64,000 bases of DNA from Bradyrhizobium icense (lineage in GTDB: Bacteria; Pseudomonadota; Alphaproteobacteria; Rhizobiales; Xanthobacteraceae), in NCBI RefSeq assembly GCF_001693385.1, contig NZ_CP016428.1, positions 2,294,001 to 2,358,000 of the forward strand. The letters are read 5' to 3'. Below the pieces are notes generated by a model. That model was not told the origin of the DNA. It ran no database searches and was given only the letters and a program-made list of their open reading frames with translations. The position numbers were made by a program, and so were the translations under genes. This document shows, piece by piece, positions 1 through 9,215 of the stretch (within the stretch, counting starts at the first letter, position 1; every line of letters starts with the position of its first letter).

Positions 1-358
1 CATGGACTGGCGCCTCGTGACGTACACCATGGCGTTGCCGGAGCCATGCAAGTTCTCCGACGGCTATTCCAAGTTGATTGCGCGGCAGGCGATGGCCAAC
101 CTGATGCCGGAATCCATTCGCATGGGACGCCGGAAGGTGGGATTCAATTCGCCGATGCCGGAATGGCTGAACGGGCCGCTGGCCGGCTGGACCGCCAGCC
201 TGCTCGATCAAAAGGTGCCGGCTTTCGCCGAACTGGTCGACGAGGAAGGCTTGCGACGGACGGTCGGTCGCCTGACATACTCGAAGCAATGGGACTGGGA
301 GACGGCCAGCCGAATCTGGCCGTACCTGAATATGAAATGGATGCTGGCAAGGTCCTGA
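1..358 (+). CDS. Asparagine synthase (glutamine-hydrolysing), C-terminal end only
   Basis: The reading frame is open at the left edge, so only the last 119 codons are present. The segment has the C-terminal synthetase-domain pattern of AsnB-type enzymes: a KLIARQAM helix, then RRKVGFNSPMPEWL, matching the family's K-x-GF-x-x-P-x-x-x-WL signature. In polysaccharide clusters such paralogues amidate sugar acids or make asparagine for modification; which applies here cannot be told. It is followed after one base by an acyltransferase start, so it is co-transcribed with the cluster downstream. The N-terminal glutaminase domain lies outside the window. Confidence 0.85.
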   Translation, partial: MDWRLVTYTMALPEPCKFSDGYSKLIARQAMANLMPESIRMGRRKVGFNSPMPEWLNGPLAGWTASLLDQKVPAFAELVDEEGLRRTVGRLTYSKQWDWETASRIWPYLNMKWMLARS

Positions 359-359
359 C

Positions 360-950
360 ATGCGGCTCATCCTGATAGGCGTGATCGACGCCATCCTTGG
401 CTGGAAGAGCCGACTTTCCGGGGCGGTAAGTGTCGGGCGCGGGTCGAGGATCGCATGGCGCCGGATCAGCCGAGCGGCAGGCAACGCTTTATCAGTAGGA
501 GAAGATTCGATCGTCCACGCTGATATCAGTTTCGAGGAAACGGGAGGCAAAATTCAGATCGGAAACCGCACATTCATCGGACGAAGCCACCTGGTCTGCT
601 ATCGAAGCCTCACCATCGGCGACGATGTCGTCATGTCATGGGGCGTTACGATTGTGGATCACGATTCCCACAGCGTCGACTGGATGGATCGCCGGAACGA
701 TGTTCTCGAATGGGGCGCGGGCCGGAAGGATTGGAAGAAAATCGCGCATGCGCCGGTCGTGGTGAGCGATAGGGCCTGGGTCGGATTCAACGTGAGTGTG
801 CTTAAGGGGGTTACGATTGGAGAGGGGGCCGTGATCGGAGCGTGTTCGGTTGTAACCCGCGATATTCCGCCGTACACTCTGGCAGTTGGGAATCCGGCCA
901 GAATAATCCGCTCGTTCAGCCCCCCGCCAGATGCAAATCCCGCGGGTTGA
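360..950 (+). CDS. Hexapeptide-repeat (left-handed beta-helix) acyltransferase
   Basis: A 196-residue protein of the WbbJ/NodL-like sugar O-acyltransferase type. The middle shows imperfect hexapeptide repeats (IQIGNRTFIGR, LTIGDDVVMSW, GVTIGEGAVIGAC), an IVDHDSHS segment containing the expected catalytic-site histidine, and the usual C-terminal YTLAVGNPARIIR cap. It probably transfers acetyl or another acyl group to a sugar of a surface polysaccharide. The ATG lies one base after the stop of the asparagine synthase, indicating translational coupling. Substrate unknown. Confidence 0.85.
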   Translation: MRLILIGVIDAILGWKSRLSGAVSVGRGSRIAWRRISRAAGNALSVGEDSIVHADISFEETGGKIQIGNRTFIGRSHLVCYRSLTIGDDVVMSWGVTIVDHDSHSVDWMDRRNDVLEWGAGRKDWKKIAHAPVVVSDRAWVGFNVSVLKGVTIGEGAVIGACSVVTRDIPPYTLAVGNPARIIRSFSPPPDANPAG

Positions 951-953
951 TGC

Positions 954-2021
954 ATGCGTATTTTCCAGAACAACGGCTTGTCACGCGGATTTCGTATCCA
1001 TCGTCGCCAATCGCGCTATCAAACCTTTGCCGCCGGACGCGCAGAATTTCTGGATACGAGATTCACTGCGTCTCATATCCTCCTGCCGGTACTCACCAAC
1101 AGCCCGGATGCATTTTACACCAATGGAGACGATGAACAGCTGCAGTTGCTGTGGGCGAAAGAGAATGGTCTGCGGACAAAGAACCTGGAGCAAATTCTGC
1201 TCGCGCAGATCGAGCAGCATCGCACTGAAGTATTCTATAATCTTGACCCGATCCATTACGGTAGCGAATTTGTTGCGAAGTTGCCGGGGTGCGTGAAGAA
1301 ATCGGTTGGCTGGCGGGCGGCGCCGTCAGGAAGCGCTGACCTGACGAAATACGACCTGATCGTGTGCAACTTTCCGTCGATCCTCGAGAGTTGGCGACAA
1401 AAAGGCTGTCGGGTGGCGTATTTCTTTCCGGCGCACGATCCTGCGATGGACGCCTTTGCCGTGGCCCGAGGTGATGAACTCGATCTCATCTTCATCGGCG
1501 GATTTTCGCGCCACCACGTCAAACGTAGCCAGGCACTCCGGGCTGTGGCTTCAACGCGGGGTGTCCGGGCACGCTTTTATCTCGAAGAGTCACGCCTGAC
1601 CCGATTGGCAAACTTTCTTCCTCCTCTACCAGCGCTTCACTCATATCGTTATCCAGATGAAGTTCGCGGGATTCGCGCCAACCCGTTGTATGGCCGCGAT
1701 GCGTATGCAGCGATCGCTAAGAGCCGGATCGTGTTCAATGGTGCAGTGGACATGGCGGGGGAGGATCGCGGCAATATGAGATGCTTTGAGGCGACCGGAT
1801 GCGGAGCGGTCCTCCTGACCGACTCAGGACGCTATCCGGACGGTTTCGTTGATGGCGAAACCATGTTGCAATACTCCTCGCCTGAGCAAATACCGGAACT
1901 GATCGGCAAGCTGATGCGTGACGAAACCCGGGCAAAGTCCATCGCTCAGGCGGGTTGCGCGATGGTCAAAGACCGCTATAGCAAACAACTGCAATGGACG
2001 AAATTTCAGGATCTGATCTAA
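954..2021 (+). CDS. CgeB-like glycosyltransferase
   Basis: A 355-residue protein. The C-terminal half carries the CgeB/YkvP-type glycosyltransferase pattern, with RGNMRCFEATGCGAVLLTD near residues 272-290 corresponding to the family's N-x-R-x-FE-x-x-x-CG motif. The N-terminal half (VFYNLDPIHYG, YDLIVCNFPS) fits the first Rossmann lobe of a GT-B fold. It starts 3 bases after the acyltransferase stop and sits among other polysaccharide genes, so a role in adding a sugar to O-antigen or capsule is inferred. Donor and acceptor are unknown. Confidence 0.75.
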   Translation: MRIFQNNGLSRGFRIHRRQSRYQTFAAGRAEFLDTRFTASHILLPVLTNSPDAFYTNGDDEQLQLLWAKENGLRTKNLEQILLAQIEQHRTEVFYNLDPIHYGSEFVAKLPGCVKKSVGWRAAPSGSADLTKYDLIVCNFPSILESWRQKGCRVAYFFPAHDPAMDAFAVARGDELDLIFIGGFSRHHVKRSQALRAVASTRGVRARFYLEESRLTRLANFLPPLPALHSYRYPDEVRGIRANPLYGRDAYAAIAKSRIVFNGAVDMAGEDRGNMRCFEATGCGAVLLTDSGRYPDGFVDGETMLQYSSPEQIPELIGKLMRDETRAKSIAQAGCAMVKDRYSKQLQWTKFQDLI

Positions 2022-2046
2022 CCGGGGCGCTGGGGATAGCAGGTTT

Positions 2047-2904
2047 ATGGTGGCGGAGAAGCCGTTTACGACGTGGGAAGATGCCGTGCTCTGGCTCCGC
2101 AGTCAGCCGGACCAGCGCCAGCTCGTGCTCGATGCGTTCTATGACGACCCTCTGATTGATGCGGCCAAGCGCTATTCTGCCAGCACCGAATGGCAGGCGG
2201 TTTCGAAGCTTCTGCAGAACCGCACCGGCAAGGCGCTCGATGTCGGCGCCGGGCGCGGAATTGCGAGCTACGCACTGGCACGGAGCGGATTTGCGGTCAC
2301 CGCGCTCGAGCCTGACCCGAGTGCCGTGGTTGGGACGGCGGCAGTCCGGGAGCTCGTCGCCGAGGCCCGTCTGCCGATCGAGGTGGTCGAGGATTTTTCC
2401 GAGCGCTTGCCCTTCAATGACGGTACATTCGATGTCGTGTTCGCGCGGGCCGTGCTGCACCATATGCGCGACCTCGACAGCGCCTGCCGGGAAATGTTCC
2501 GCGTGCTTCGCCCCGGCGGATTGCTCATCGCCCTACGCGAACACGTAATCAGCAAGGAGACTGACCTCGGCAAATTCCTCGATCAGCATCCCCTGCATCA
2601 CCTCTATGGCGGTGAGCATGCGTTTCTTCTCGATCGATATGTCGGCGCGCTCAGGGGGGCGGGATTTGCCGGGATCGAGGTTCTGGCGCCGCTGAAGAGC
2701 CCGATCAACCTGTTTCCCTATACGATAGAGACGCTGCGAACGGCCGTCGTGGAAAGATTGAGCAGCAAGATCCCGGTAAAGCCTGTCTGGCGCGCCGCGC
2801 TTGCTTCCAATCGCGTTTTCATGTCGCTGCTTTCGATGGCAGAGCGCTTTGATCGCCGACCCGGTCGGCTCTATTCGTTTGTCTGTCACAAGGCGCAATC
2901 ATGA
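2047..2904 (+). CDS. Class I SAM-dependent methyltransferase
   Basis: A 285-residue protein with motif I ALDVGAGRG near residue 64, the acidic post-I residue in VTALEPDPS, and a Methyltransf_11-type segment LHHMRDLDSACREMFRVLRPGG. These place it among Rossmann-fold methyltransferases. It lies between a glycosyltransferase and a sugar-nucleotide epimerase, and its stop overlaps the next start (ATGA). Methylation of a glycan or sugar nucleotide is therefore likely, but not shown by the sequence. Confidence 0.85.
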   Translation: MVAEKPFTTWEDAVLWLRSQPDQRQLVLDAFYDDPLIDAAKRYSASTEWQAVSKLLQNRTGKALDVGAGRGIASYALARSGFAVTALEPDPSAVVGTAAVRELVAEARLPIEVVEDFSERLPFNDGTFDVVFARAVLHHMRDLDSACREMFRVLRPGGLLIALREHVISKETDLGKFLDQHPLHHLYGGEHAFLLDRYVGALRGAGFAGIEVLAPLKSPINLFPYTIETLRTAVVERLSSKIPVKPVWRAALASNRVFMSLLSMAERFDRRPGRLYSFVCHKAQS

Positions 2905-3830
2905 ACATGTGGGTCACCGGCGCCAACGGATTCATCGGCCGGCATCTCGTGCGGGTGCTGGCTGATCAGGGCAATCGCGTTCATGGCATCGGCCACGGCG
3001 CGATTGGAGAGGCCGAGAGGCGGCGCATCGGCCTGGAGCATTGGCTGAACGGCGAGATCGACGCGGCCAATCTCAATGCGCTTGCGGAGCGGTCCGAACT
3101 GCCATCCACGATTTTTCATCTGGCTGGCGGATCATCGGTCGGGCTGTCGATCGAGCAACCCTACGAGGACTTCTCGCGCACCGTCAACAGCACGGTCCGC
3201 TTGCTTGAATGGATGCGCCGCTCCGCTTCAGAATGCCGGTTGATTGTAGCCTCGAGCGCCGCTGTATACGGCGCGCATCACTCTGGAAAGATCCCGGAGC
3301 ATGCCGAACTAAGGCCTGTATCGCCGTACGGTCACCATAAGCTGATGATGGAGCAGCTCTGCAAGAGCTATGCTGCCTGCTTCGCCGTAGAGTCGACTGT
3401 GGTCCGCCTCTTTTCTGTCTATGGAGCGTTTCTTCGCAAGCAGCTCTTGTGGGATATGTGTTCGCGGCTGCAAAGAGGCCAGCGTGAGCTTGTGCTCGGC
3501 GGAACGGGAGACGAATTGCGCGATTGGGTCCACGTAAACGACGTGGCTAGGCTCCTTTCAAGTTTTGCCGCACGACGGCAACAGGAAAAATTTCAGGCGA
3601 TAAACGGGGGATGCGGTGAGGGTACGACGGTCGCGGAGGTTGCAGATGTCGTGACAAAAAGCTGGGGTGGGGAGGCCGGCGTACGTTTCTCCGGTGTGGT
3701 CCGTCCCGGCGATCCGTTCAGCCTTGTTGCGGATGATAGAAAGGTTCGAGCGTTGCCTTTTGCGTGGGGAGTTCCACTGTCGCAAGGAATCGCCGATTAC
3801 GTCCGCTGGTTTAAGGAGGATGCTCGTTGA
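2901..3830 (+). CDS. NAD-dependent sugar-nucleotide epimerase/dehydratase
   Basis: A 309-residue extended short-chain dehydrogenase. The N-terminus has the NAD-binding GANGFIG motif (residues 7-13). The catalytic Ser is in VASSAAVYG, and the Tyr-x3-Lys in PYGHHK near residue 142. LRDWVHVNDVARLL is typical of the UDP-glucose 4-epimerase/GDP-mannose dehydratase superfamily. The start overlaps the methyltransferase stop by four bases, and the end overlaps the next glycosyltransferase start. The exact sugar substrate cannot be assigned. Confidence 0.85.
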   Translation: MNMWVTGANGFIGRHLVRVLADQGNRVHGIGHGAIGEAERRRIGLEHWLNGEIDAANLNALAERSELPSTIFHLAGGSSVGLSIEQPYEDFSRTVNSTVRLLEWMRRSASECRLIVASSAAVYGAHHSGKIPEHAELRPVSPYGHHKLMMEQLCKSYAACFAVESTVVRLFSVYGAFLRKQLLWDMCSRLQRGQRELVLGGTGDELRDWVHVNDVARLLSSFAARRQQEKFQAINGGCGEGTTVAEVADVVTKSWGGEAGVRFSGVVRPGDPFSLVADDRKVRALPFAWGVPLSQGIADYVRWFKEDAR

Positions 3831-5002
3831 GCAGCGGGCACTCAATCCGTCTCGCCTTCACCATGATTTCCCGCCAGAGCTGGGCTGGGGGTTACAACTA
3901 TCAGCGTAACTTATTTGCTGCCCTGTGCCAGCACTGCGCGGGAGAAATTACGCCTGTGGTGTTTGCGGGCGAGCGCGACGATGTCTCAGATCTCGAAGCA
4001 CTCGGGCGGATTCCAGGCGTTGAAACTCTGCGATCAAGCGCATTCGATCGAGGAGCATTACGGTCTATCGCACCGATATGTTTTGGGCAGGACTTTGCGG
4101 CTGCGTCGGAATTCCGACGCAAACAAATTGATGCGGTTTTCGAGTCGGCGCGTTTCTTTGGCTGGTCTTCCTGTTATCCAAGTATCGCGTGGATCCCGGA
4201 CATGCAGCATCTGGAACTTCCGCACCTGTTTTCCAGGCGCGCCCGATCGCGACGGGAGGTCGGCTTTCGGTTGCAGATTATGTCAGGCCGAACGATCATG
4301 CTCAGCAGCGAGAGCGCAGAGCGAGACTGCCTAAAAAGTTATCCAAATGCAAAAGGACGAACAGCCGTTGTGAAGTTCGCGAGCGAGCCTGCCCCCGAGC
4401 TCTTGCGAGTGGATCCGATTGAGGTTGCTCGCAAGTACAACCTGCCGCCAAACTACTTCTATCTTCCAAATCAATTCTGGCGCCACAAGAACCATCAGGT
4501 TGTGATCGATGCGCTTGCACTACTCTTAAATCGTGGCAAGCGTGTCGTTGTGGTGGCGTCCGGAGCGCCTGATCCAAACGAGCCGCAACTTGTTGATAAG
4601 ATTATGCAACAAGTGGTCGACCGTGGGCTTGAGCAAGAATTCAGATACTTGGGAATGATTCCATTGGCTGAGGTCTATGCGCTGCTTCGGGTTAGCGCGG
4701 CTCTGCTCAATCCGTCCCGATTCGAGGGCTGGAGCACGACCGTGGAGGAGGCAAAATCATTTGGCGTGCCGATGGTCTTGTCGAGCATTGACGTACATCG
4801 TGAACAAGCAGGTGGCAAAGCTGAGTATTTCGACGTCGATGACCCTTCATCACTCGCGGATCATCTTTTGAAGGTATCGCAGAATTCTGAACCTACGATC
4901 AGAAATCTCTTGCCGGATGTCCACGCCCGCGTGGCTTCGTTTGCGTCGGACTTCGTAGCTACAGTCCAATGCGCACGACAGCGTTGTGGTAGGGCGACCT
5001 AG
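3827..5002 (+). CDS. GT4-type glycosyltransferase
   Basis: A 391-residue GT-B glycosyltransferase. The C-terminal domain has NPSRFEGWSTTVEEAKSFGVPMV near residue 293, the E-x7-E nucleotide-sugar-binding pattern of GT4 enzymes; FYLPNQFWRHKNHQ is also typical. The start is TTG at 3827, overlapping the previous stop. It is supported by an AAGGAGG ribosome-binding site at 3813-3819, seven bases upstream. It is the last plus-strand gene of the cluster. Donor and acceptor unknown. Confidence 0.85.
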   Translation: MSSGHSIRLAFTMISRQSWAGGYNYQRNLFAALCQHCAGEITPVVFAGERDDVSDLEALGRIPGVETLRSSAFDRGALRSIAPICFGQDFAAASEFRRKQIDAVFESARFFGWSSCYPSIAWIPDMQHLELPHLFSRRARSRREVGFRLQIMSGRTIMLSSESAERDCLKSYPNAKGRTAVVKFASEPAPELLRVDPIEVARKYNLPPNYFYLPNQFWRHKNHQVVIDALALLLNRGKRVVVVASGAPDPNEPQLVDKIMQQVVDRGLEQEFRYLGMIPLAEVYALLRVSAALLNPSRFEGWSTTVEEAKSFGVPMVLSSIDVHREQAGGKAEYFDVDDPSSLADHLLKVSQNSEPTIRNLLPDVHARVASFASDFVATVQCARQRCGRAT

Positions 5003-5032
5003 CTAGCTAGTGCGGCTTATCCCGGACGGAGG

Positions 5033-5998
5033 TCATGGCGAACGGGTCGATTGCGTCCGAGAAGTAGGGTCAGCCAGAGCATTCCGAATACCTTCGTCTA
5101 GACTAAGCGGTGGCCGCCATCCGGTCTTCAGGGCTTTAGACATGTCGATCTCCAACGACGCGGCCACACTATTGTAGGCTTCAGAACGACCGCTGATCCT
5201 GAATAACGCGTTGAGTGCAAACAATGGAAAAGGCACAATGCGCGATTTCTTGCCCAAACCCTTTCCGATCCGTCGAACAAATTCTGGCGTTGAAATTTGC
5301 TCCTCATCGGCCACCAAAAAGATGTCGAACTTGCCGTGCTGATGGGTAAGTCGGTGCACTATGAACGACGCCAAGTTTGCGACGCTTAGAAAGGCGCGCC
5401 GATTCTGGATACAACCGAACGGCAACGGGATCCCTTTATTTACCGCCGTAGCCAGCCGTTTAAAATTACCGAGTGCGCCTGCACCATAAATCAGTGGCGG
5501 GCGAATGACGGTAAAATTCATGCTGGTGTACTCCACCATAGCTTGAAGGCCTGCTTCTGCGGCAGCTTTCGACACACCGTAGACTCCGCGGGGCGTCAAA
5601 ACGTCATTCTCACGAAAAGGAGGCCGACCGTCGGTGCTGCTCCCATTAGCAAGGACAGTGCTCAGGTAGACAAAATGGCTAACTCCCGCTTCGGCTGCGC
5701 ACCGAGCAAGATGTAGCGTGCCATCGGTATTGATAGATTGGTAAACGTCTGCAGCATGCTCTTCGCGCGGGTGATGAACTCGGGCTGCCAAATGCACCAC
5801 CGCATCGATACCGGCGAGCGCTTCTGCCCAGTTGGTGTGGGGACCGATAGTGCCGATCATTATCGAAGTTGCGTCAGGCGAGGGCTTTCGCACGGCTTGT
5901 CTAACGATCATGCCATTGCGTTTCAACACGGGGGTAAGATTCTGGCCTACGAAGCCATTCGCACCCGTTAGCAAGACAACAAGTCGACCATCTTCCAT
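5033..5998 (-). CDS. NAD-dependent epimerase/dehydratase (sugar nucleotide)
   Basis: Extended SDR protein of about 321 residues from the ATG at 5998, placed just ahead of VVLLTGANGFVG; an in-frame ATG at 6046 would add 16 residues. It shows the NAD motif GANGFVG, a serine region LSTVLANGSS, and the catalytic YGVSK motif. The family includes UDP-glucose 4-epimerases and 4-reductases such as the GalE/WbpP/WbpK group. It converges on the plus-strand glycosyltransferase gene and lies downstream of fcl on the same strand, consistent with a polysaccharide role. Confidence 0.8.
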   Translation of the reverse strand: MEDGRLVVLLTGANGFVGQNLTPVLKRNGMIVRQAVRKPSPDATSIMIGTIGPHTNWAEALAGIDAVVHLAARVHHPREEHAADVYQSINTDGTLHLARCAAEAGVSHFVYLSTVLANGSSTDGRPPFRENDVLTPRGVYGVSKAAAEAGLQAMVEYTSMNFTVIRPPLIYGAGALGNFKRLATAVNKGIPLPFGCIQNRRAFLSVANLASFIVHRLTHQHGKFDIFLVADEEQISTPEFVRRIGKGLGKKSRIVPFPLFALNALFRISGRSEAYNSVAASLEIDMSKALKTGWRPPLSLDEGIRNALADPTSRTQSTRSP

Positions 5999-6139
5999 TC
6001 TGTTCTCATCTCTTTCTGAAGCCAGCGCCTCGCCATTAGAAAACACCCGTTCTTACTTGTTGGCTTTCCGACAGATGGAGATGCGCGCCAAGCTGGGGCA
6101 AGAGCGGCGTGCTTCGGAGCTTCGCTCGATTGACGACGG

Positions 6140-7099
6140 CTAACACTCGGCTGGCTCCCGGATTTCACTGAGATAGGCCTGATAGGCGAGCCGGATGCCG
6201 TCCTCGAGCTTCGTGCTGGCGCGCCAGCCGAGTTTTGCCAGCCGGCTGACGTCGAGCAGTTTGCGCGGCGTGCCGTCCGGGCGCGAGGCATCAAAACCGA
6301 TCTCGCCGGTATAGCCGACGGTCGCCGCGACCACGCGGGCGAATTCGGCGATCGTGATGTCCTCGCCGGTGCCGATGTTGACCAGTTCGCTATCCGAATA
6401 GTTCTTCATCAAATGGATGCAGGCGTCCGCGAGGTCGTCGACATAGAGGAATTCGCGCCGCGGCGTGCCGGTGCCCCAGACCGCGACCTCTTTGGCGCCG
6501 GCGACCTTCGCTTCGTGGAAGCGGCGGATCAGGGCGGCGACGACGTGGCTGTATTCGGGATGATAATTGTCGCCGCGGCCGTAGAGATTGGTCGGCATCA
6601 CGTTGATGAAGTCGGCGCCGTACTGGCTGCGATAGGCCTCCACCATCTTGAACCCGGCGATCTTGGCAATCGCATAGGGCTCGTTGGTCGGCTCCAGCGG
6701 CCCCGTCAGCATCGAGTCCTCGCGCAGCGGCTGCGGCGCCAGTTTGGGATAAATGCAGGAGGAGCCTAAGAACATCAGCTTCTCGGCGCCGTGGACATGC
6801 GCCGCATGGATCACGTTGGAAGCGATCGCCAGATTGTCGTAGAGGAATTCGGCGCGCAGCGTGTTGTTGGCGACGATGCCGCCGACCTTGGCGGCCGCCA
6901 GAAACACCGCCTGCGGGCGCCGGGTGGCAAACCACGCATTGACCGCGGCCTGATCGCGCAGGTCGACCTCGTTGCGGGGCGTCGTCAGCAGTTCGACGTG
7001 TTCCGCCGCCAGCCGGCGCACCAGCGCAGAACCGACCATGCCGCGGTGGCCGGCGACGTAGACCGTCTTGCCTCTCAGCTCAAACGGCAGGCTTGCCAT
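6140..7099 (-). CDS. fcl: GDP-L-fucose synthase, copy A
   Basis: A 319-residue SDR that converts GDP-4-keto-6-deoxy-mannose to GDP-L-fucose by 3,5-epimerisation and 4-reduction. It has the cofactor motif GHRGMVG, GSSCIYP (active-site Ser/Cys region), the Tyr-x3-Lys YAIAK, and NVMPTNLYG(R)[10 protein letters not shown], characteristic of Fcl/WcaG. The open frame continues upstream inside gmd, but the [10 protein letters not shown] start at 7099 is chosen because it matches the family length. It overlaps gmd by 20 bases. A near-identical second copy lies at 28069-29022. Confidence 0.93.
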   Translation of the reverse strand: MASLPFELRGKTVYVAGHRGMVGSALVRRLAAEHVELLTTPRNEVDLRDQAAVNAWFATRRPQAVFLAAAKVGGIVANNTLRAEFLYDNLAIASNVIHAAHVHGAEKLMFLGSSCIYPKLAPQPLREDSMLTGPLEPTNEPYAIAKIAGFKMVEAYRSQYGADFINVMPTNLYGRGDNYHPEYSHVVAALIRRFHEAKVAGAKEVAVWGTGTPRREFLYVDDLADACIHLMKNYSDSELVNIGTGEDITIAEFARVVAATVGYTGEIGFDASRPDGTPRKLLDVSRLAKLGWRASTKLEDGIRLAYQAYLSEIREPAEC

Positions 7100-8165
7100 T
7101 GGCGACCTCCCGCCGGGCTTCTGCCAGATCGTTCGCGACCATTTCCTTGACCATCTGGGCGAATGACGTCTTGGGCTTCCAGTCGAGTTTCTCGCGCGCC
7201 TTGCTGGCATCGCCGACCAGAAGATCGACCTCGGTCGGCCGGAAATAGACCGGATCGATCCGCACCACGGTCTTGCCGGACCTGGCGTCGACGCCGGTCT
7301 CGTCAACGCCCTGGCCGTGCCATTCGATGCGGCGGCCGACTTCGGCGAATGCCAGCTCGACGAACTCGCGCACCGAGCGGGTCTCGCCGGTCGCCAGCAC
7401 GAAATCGTCGGGCGCGTCCGCCTGCAGGATCTTGTGCATGCCCTCGATATAATCCCGTGCATGGCCCCAGTCGCGCTTGGCTGCGAGGTTGCCGAGATAG
7501 AGCACCTGTTCCAGGCCGGTCTCGATGCGGGCGACGCTGCGGGTGATCTTGCGGGTGACGAAGGTCTCGCCGCGGATCGGGCTCTCATGGTTGAACAGGA
7601 TGCCGTTACTGGCAAACATGCCGTAGGCCTCGCGGTAATTGACCGTAATCCAGTAGCCGTACAGCTTGGCGACGCCGTAAGGCGAGCGCGGGTAGAACGG
7701 CGTGGTCTCCTTCTGTGGCACCTCCTGCACCAGGCCGTAGAGTTCGGAGGTCGAGGCCTGATAGAACCGCGTCTCCTTCTCCATGCCGAGAATCCGGATC
7801 GCTTCCAAAAGCCGCAGCACGCCGATGGCATCGGCGTTGGCGGTATATTCCGGGCTTTCGAAGCTGACGCCGACATGGCTCTGGGCGGCGAGGTTGTAGA
7901 TTTCGGTCGGCCTGATCTGCTGCATCAGCCGGATCAGGTTGGTCGAGTCGGTCATGTCGCCGTAATGCAGCAGGAACGGCACGTTGCGGGAATGCGGGTC
8001 CTGGTAGAGGTGATCGATCCGCGCGGTGTTGAACGAGGACGACCGCCGCTTGATGCCGTGGACCTCATAGCCGAGGCCGAGCAGATATTCGGCCAAGTAG
8101 GCGCCGTCCTGCCCGGTCACGCCGGTGATCAGCGCCACGCGCCGCCTAGGAACTTGTGGATGCAA
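7080..8165 (-). CDS. gmd: GDP-mannose 4,6-dehydratase, copy A
   Basis: A 361-residue enzyme making GDP-4-keto-6-deoxy-D-mannose from GDP-mannose, the first step to GDP-fucose. The sequence shows the NADP motif [15 protein letters not shown], the [11 protein letters not shown] segment typical of GMD, catalytic QASTSELYG, and [15 protein letters not shown] with the Tyr-x3-Lys. No ATG is available: the start is TTG at 8165, preceded by an AGGAGG ribosome-binding site five bases away. It forms an operon with the overlapping fcl. A second copy at 27003-28088 is about 95% identical in protein, judged by eye. Confidence 0.95.
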   Translation of the reverse strand: MHPQVPRRRVALITGVTGQDGAYLAEYLLGLGYEVHGIKRRSSSFNTARIDHLYQDPHSRNVPFLLHYGDMTDSTNLIRLMQQIRPTEIYNLAAQSHVGVSFESPEYTANADAIGVLRLLEAIRILGMEKETRFYQASTSELYGLVQEVPQKETTPFYPRSPYGVAKLYGYWITVNYREAYGMFASNGILFNHESPIRGETFVTRKITRSVARIETGLEQVLYLGNLAAKRDWGHARDYIEGMHKILQADAPDDFVLATGETRSVREFVELAFAEVGRRIEWHGQGVDETGVDARSGKTVVRIDPVYFRPTEVDLLVGDASKAREKLDWKPKTSFAQMVKEMVANDLAEARREVANGKPAV

Positions 8166-8297
8166 TGATGCCTCCTAAAAATCAGCAAAATGGCTATTGG
8201 TGTGCTCCACGGCAGCGCAGTATGCATGCATGGCCTCCTAGAGCAGATCTGAGCTGGGTGTCTATTTGGTATCGGACAGGATTGCAACGCGATCGCC

Positions 8298-8831
8298 TCA
8301 CTCAGTTGGTCGCGTCTTATTGTGAGGCAAGAGCGGCATTACGAAGTCGGCGAGGTGGCCGCTTGCGTACAGATATCCTTTTATGCCCGCGGCGCGAGCT
8401 GCTTCTAGATCAGTAGACTTGTCGCCTATGAGAATGCTCCGACTGACATCCACGGGGAAACGTTTCAAGAGGTCGTTGATCATCCCGGGAGCAGGCTTGC
8501 GCCGATAGCTTGTCCGACGGTATCGCTCTATCGATGCGTCAGGATGAAAAGGGCAGTATTCGAACGCATCTACGTGAGCTCCGATCCTAGCCAATTCGTC
8601 CGCCATATGTTGATGCAATGCTTCGATGTGAGCTTCCTCGTAAAGACCCCTGGCAACTCCTGACTGGTTTGTCACCACGAATGCAAAGCAACCTGCATCA
8701 TTGACGGCTTTCACCGCTTCGCGTGCGCCATCTATCCACTTCAGCTTTGCGATCTCGAACACATAACCGCTGTCTTCGTTCAGCACTCCGTCGCGATCGA
8801 AGAAGACTGCCGGTTTCTTTATTTCGTACAT
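8298..8831 (-). CDS. gmhB: HAD-IIIA phosphatase, GmhB-like (heptose bisphosphate phosphatase)
   Basis: A protein of about 177 residues with the HAD motif I FFDRDGVLNED, motif II VVTNQSGVARG, a lysine in RRKPAPGM, and motif IV GDKSTDLEAARAAG. These match D-glycero-D-manno-heptose 1,7-bisphosphate 7-phosphatases, which act in nucleotide-heptose synthesis for lipopolysaccharide. The zinc loop keeps the first Cys-x-His (CPFHPD), but the second cysteine pair of the classical enzyme is replaced by SYR, so the zinc site looks incomplete. The ATG at 8831 precedes the conserved core; an alternative ATG at 8873 adds 14 residues. Confidence 0.8.
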   Translation of the reverse strand: MYEIKKPAVFFDRDGVLNEDSGYVFEIAKLKWIDGAREAVKAVNDAGCFAFVVTNQSGVARGLYEEAHIEALHQHMADELARIGAHVDAFEYCPFHPDASIERYRRTSYRRKPAPGMINDLLKRFPVDVSRSILIGDKSTDLEAARAAGIKGYLYASGHLADFVMPLLPHNKTRPTE

Positions 8832-9104
8832 GGGGCTCGGACGATCGTTGGATTCACAAGCACAAACATCCAAAGTCTAGGCGGTAGGAGGCCGATAAAG
8901 GGGGAGGCTACTCATCGATAGCATCCTGTCGTGTCATGGAACCGGCCAGCGTTCGTTTGCATGGGCTTTTGTTGGTCTCACGACGAGGTGTTTGTACCTG
9001 ACCAAGCGCATCTAGGGGAACTCTCGATGGTTGTGGAGAGTATCCTTGGCAACTATTTAAGGAAGGGGTAAATTCCAGTTCTTCGCAACGGGTCGGGCCA
9101 AGCC

Positions 9105-9215
9105 ATGATTGAGGCAATTTTGTTAATAGTCGGCACATACATCATTGTTGCCGAGGTTGTTCGACGGTGGCGCGAGGCCGCGGATCGAGCGAAATACAGG
9201 AAAAGACGCTTATAG
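9105..9215 (+). CDS. Possible 36-residue single-pass membrane protein
   Basis: The frame encodes an N-terminal hydrophobic stretch (residues 2-18, AILLIVGTYIIVAEVV) followed by a strongly basic tail ending KYRKRRL, an arrangement typical of small inner-membrane proteins with the tail in the cytoplasm. There is no clear ribosome-binding site and no recognised family. The hydrophobic-then-basic pattern is the only support. Confidence 0.2.
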   Translation: MIEAILLIVGTYIIVAEVVRRWREAADRAKYRKRRL

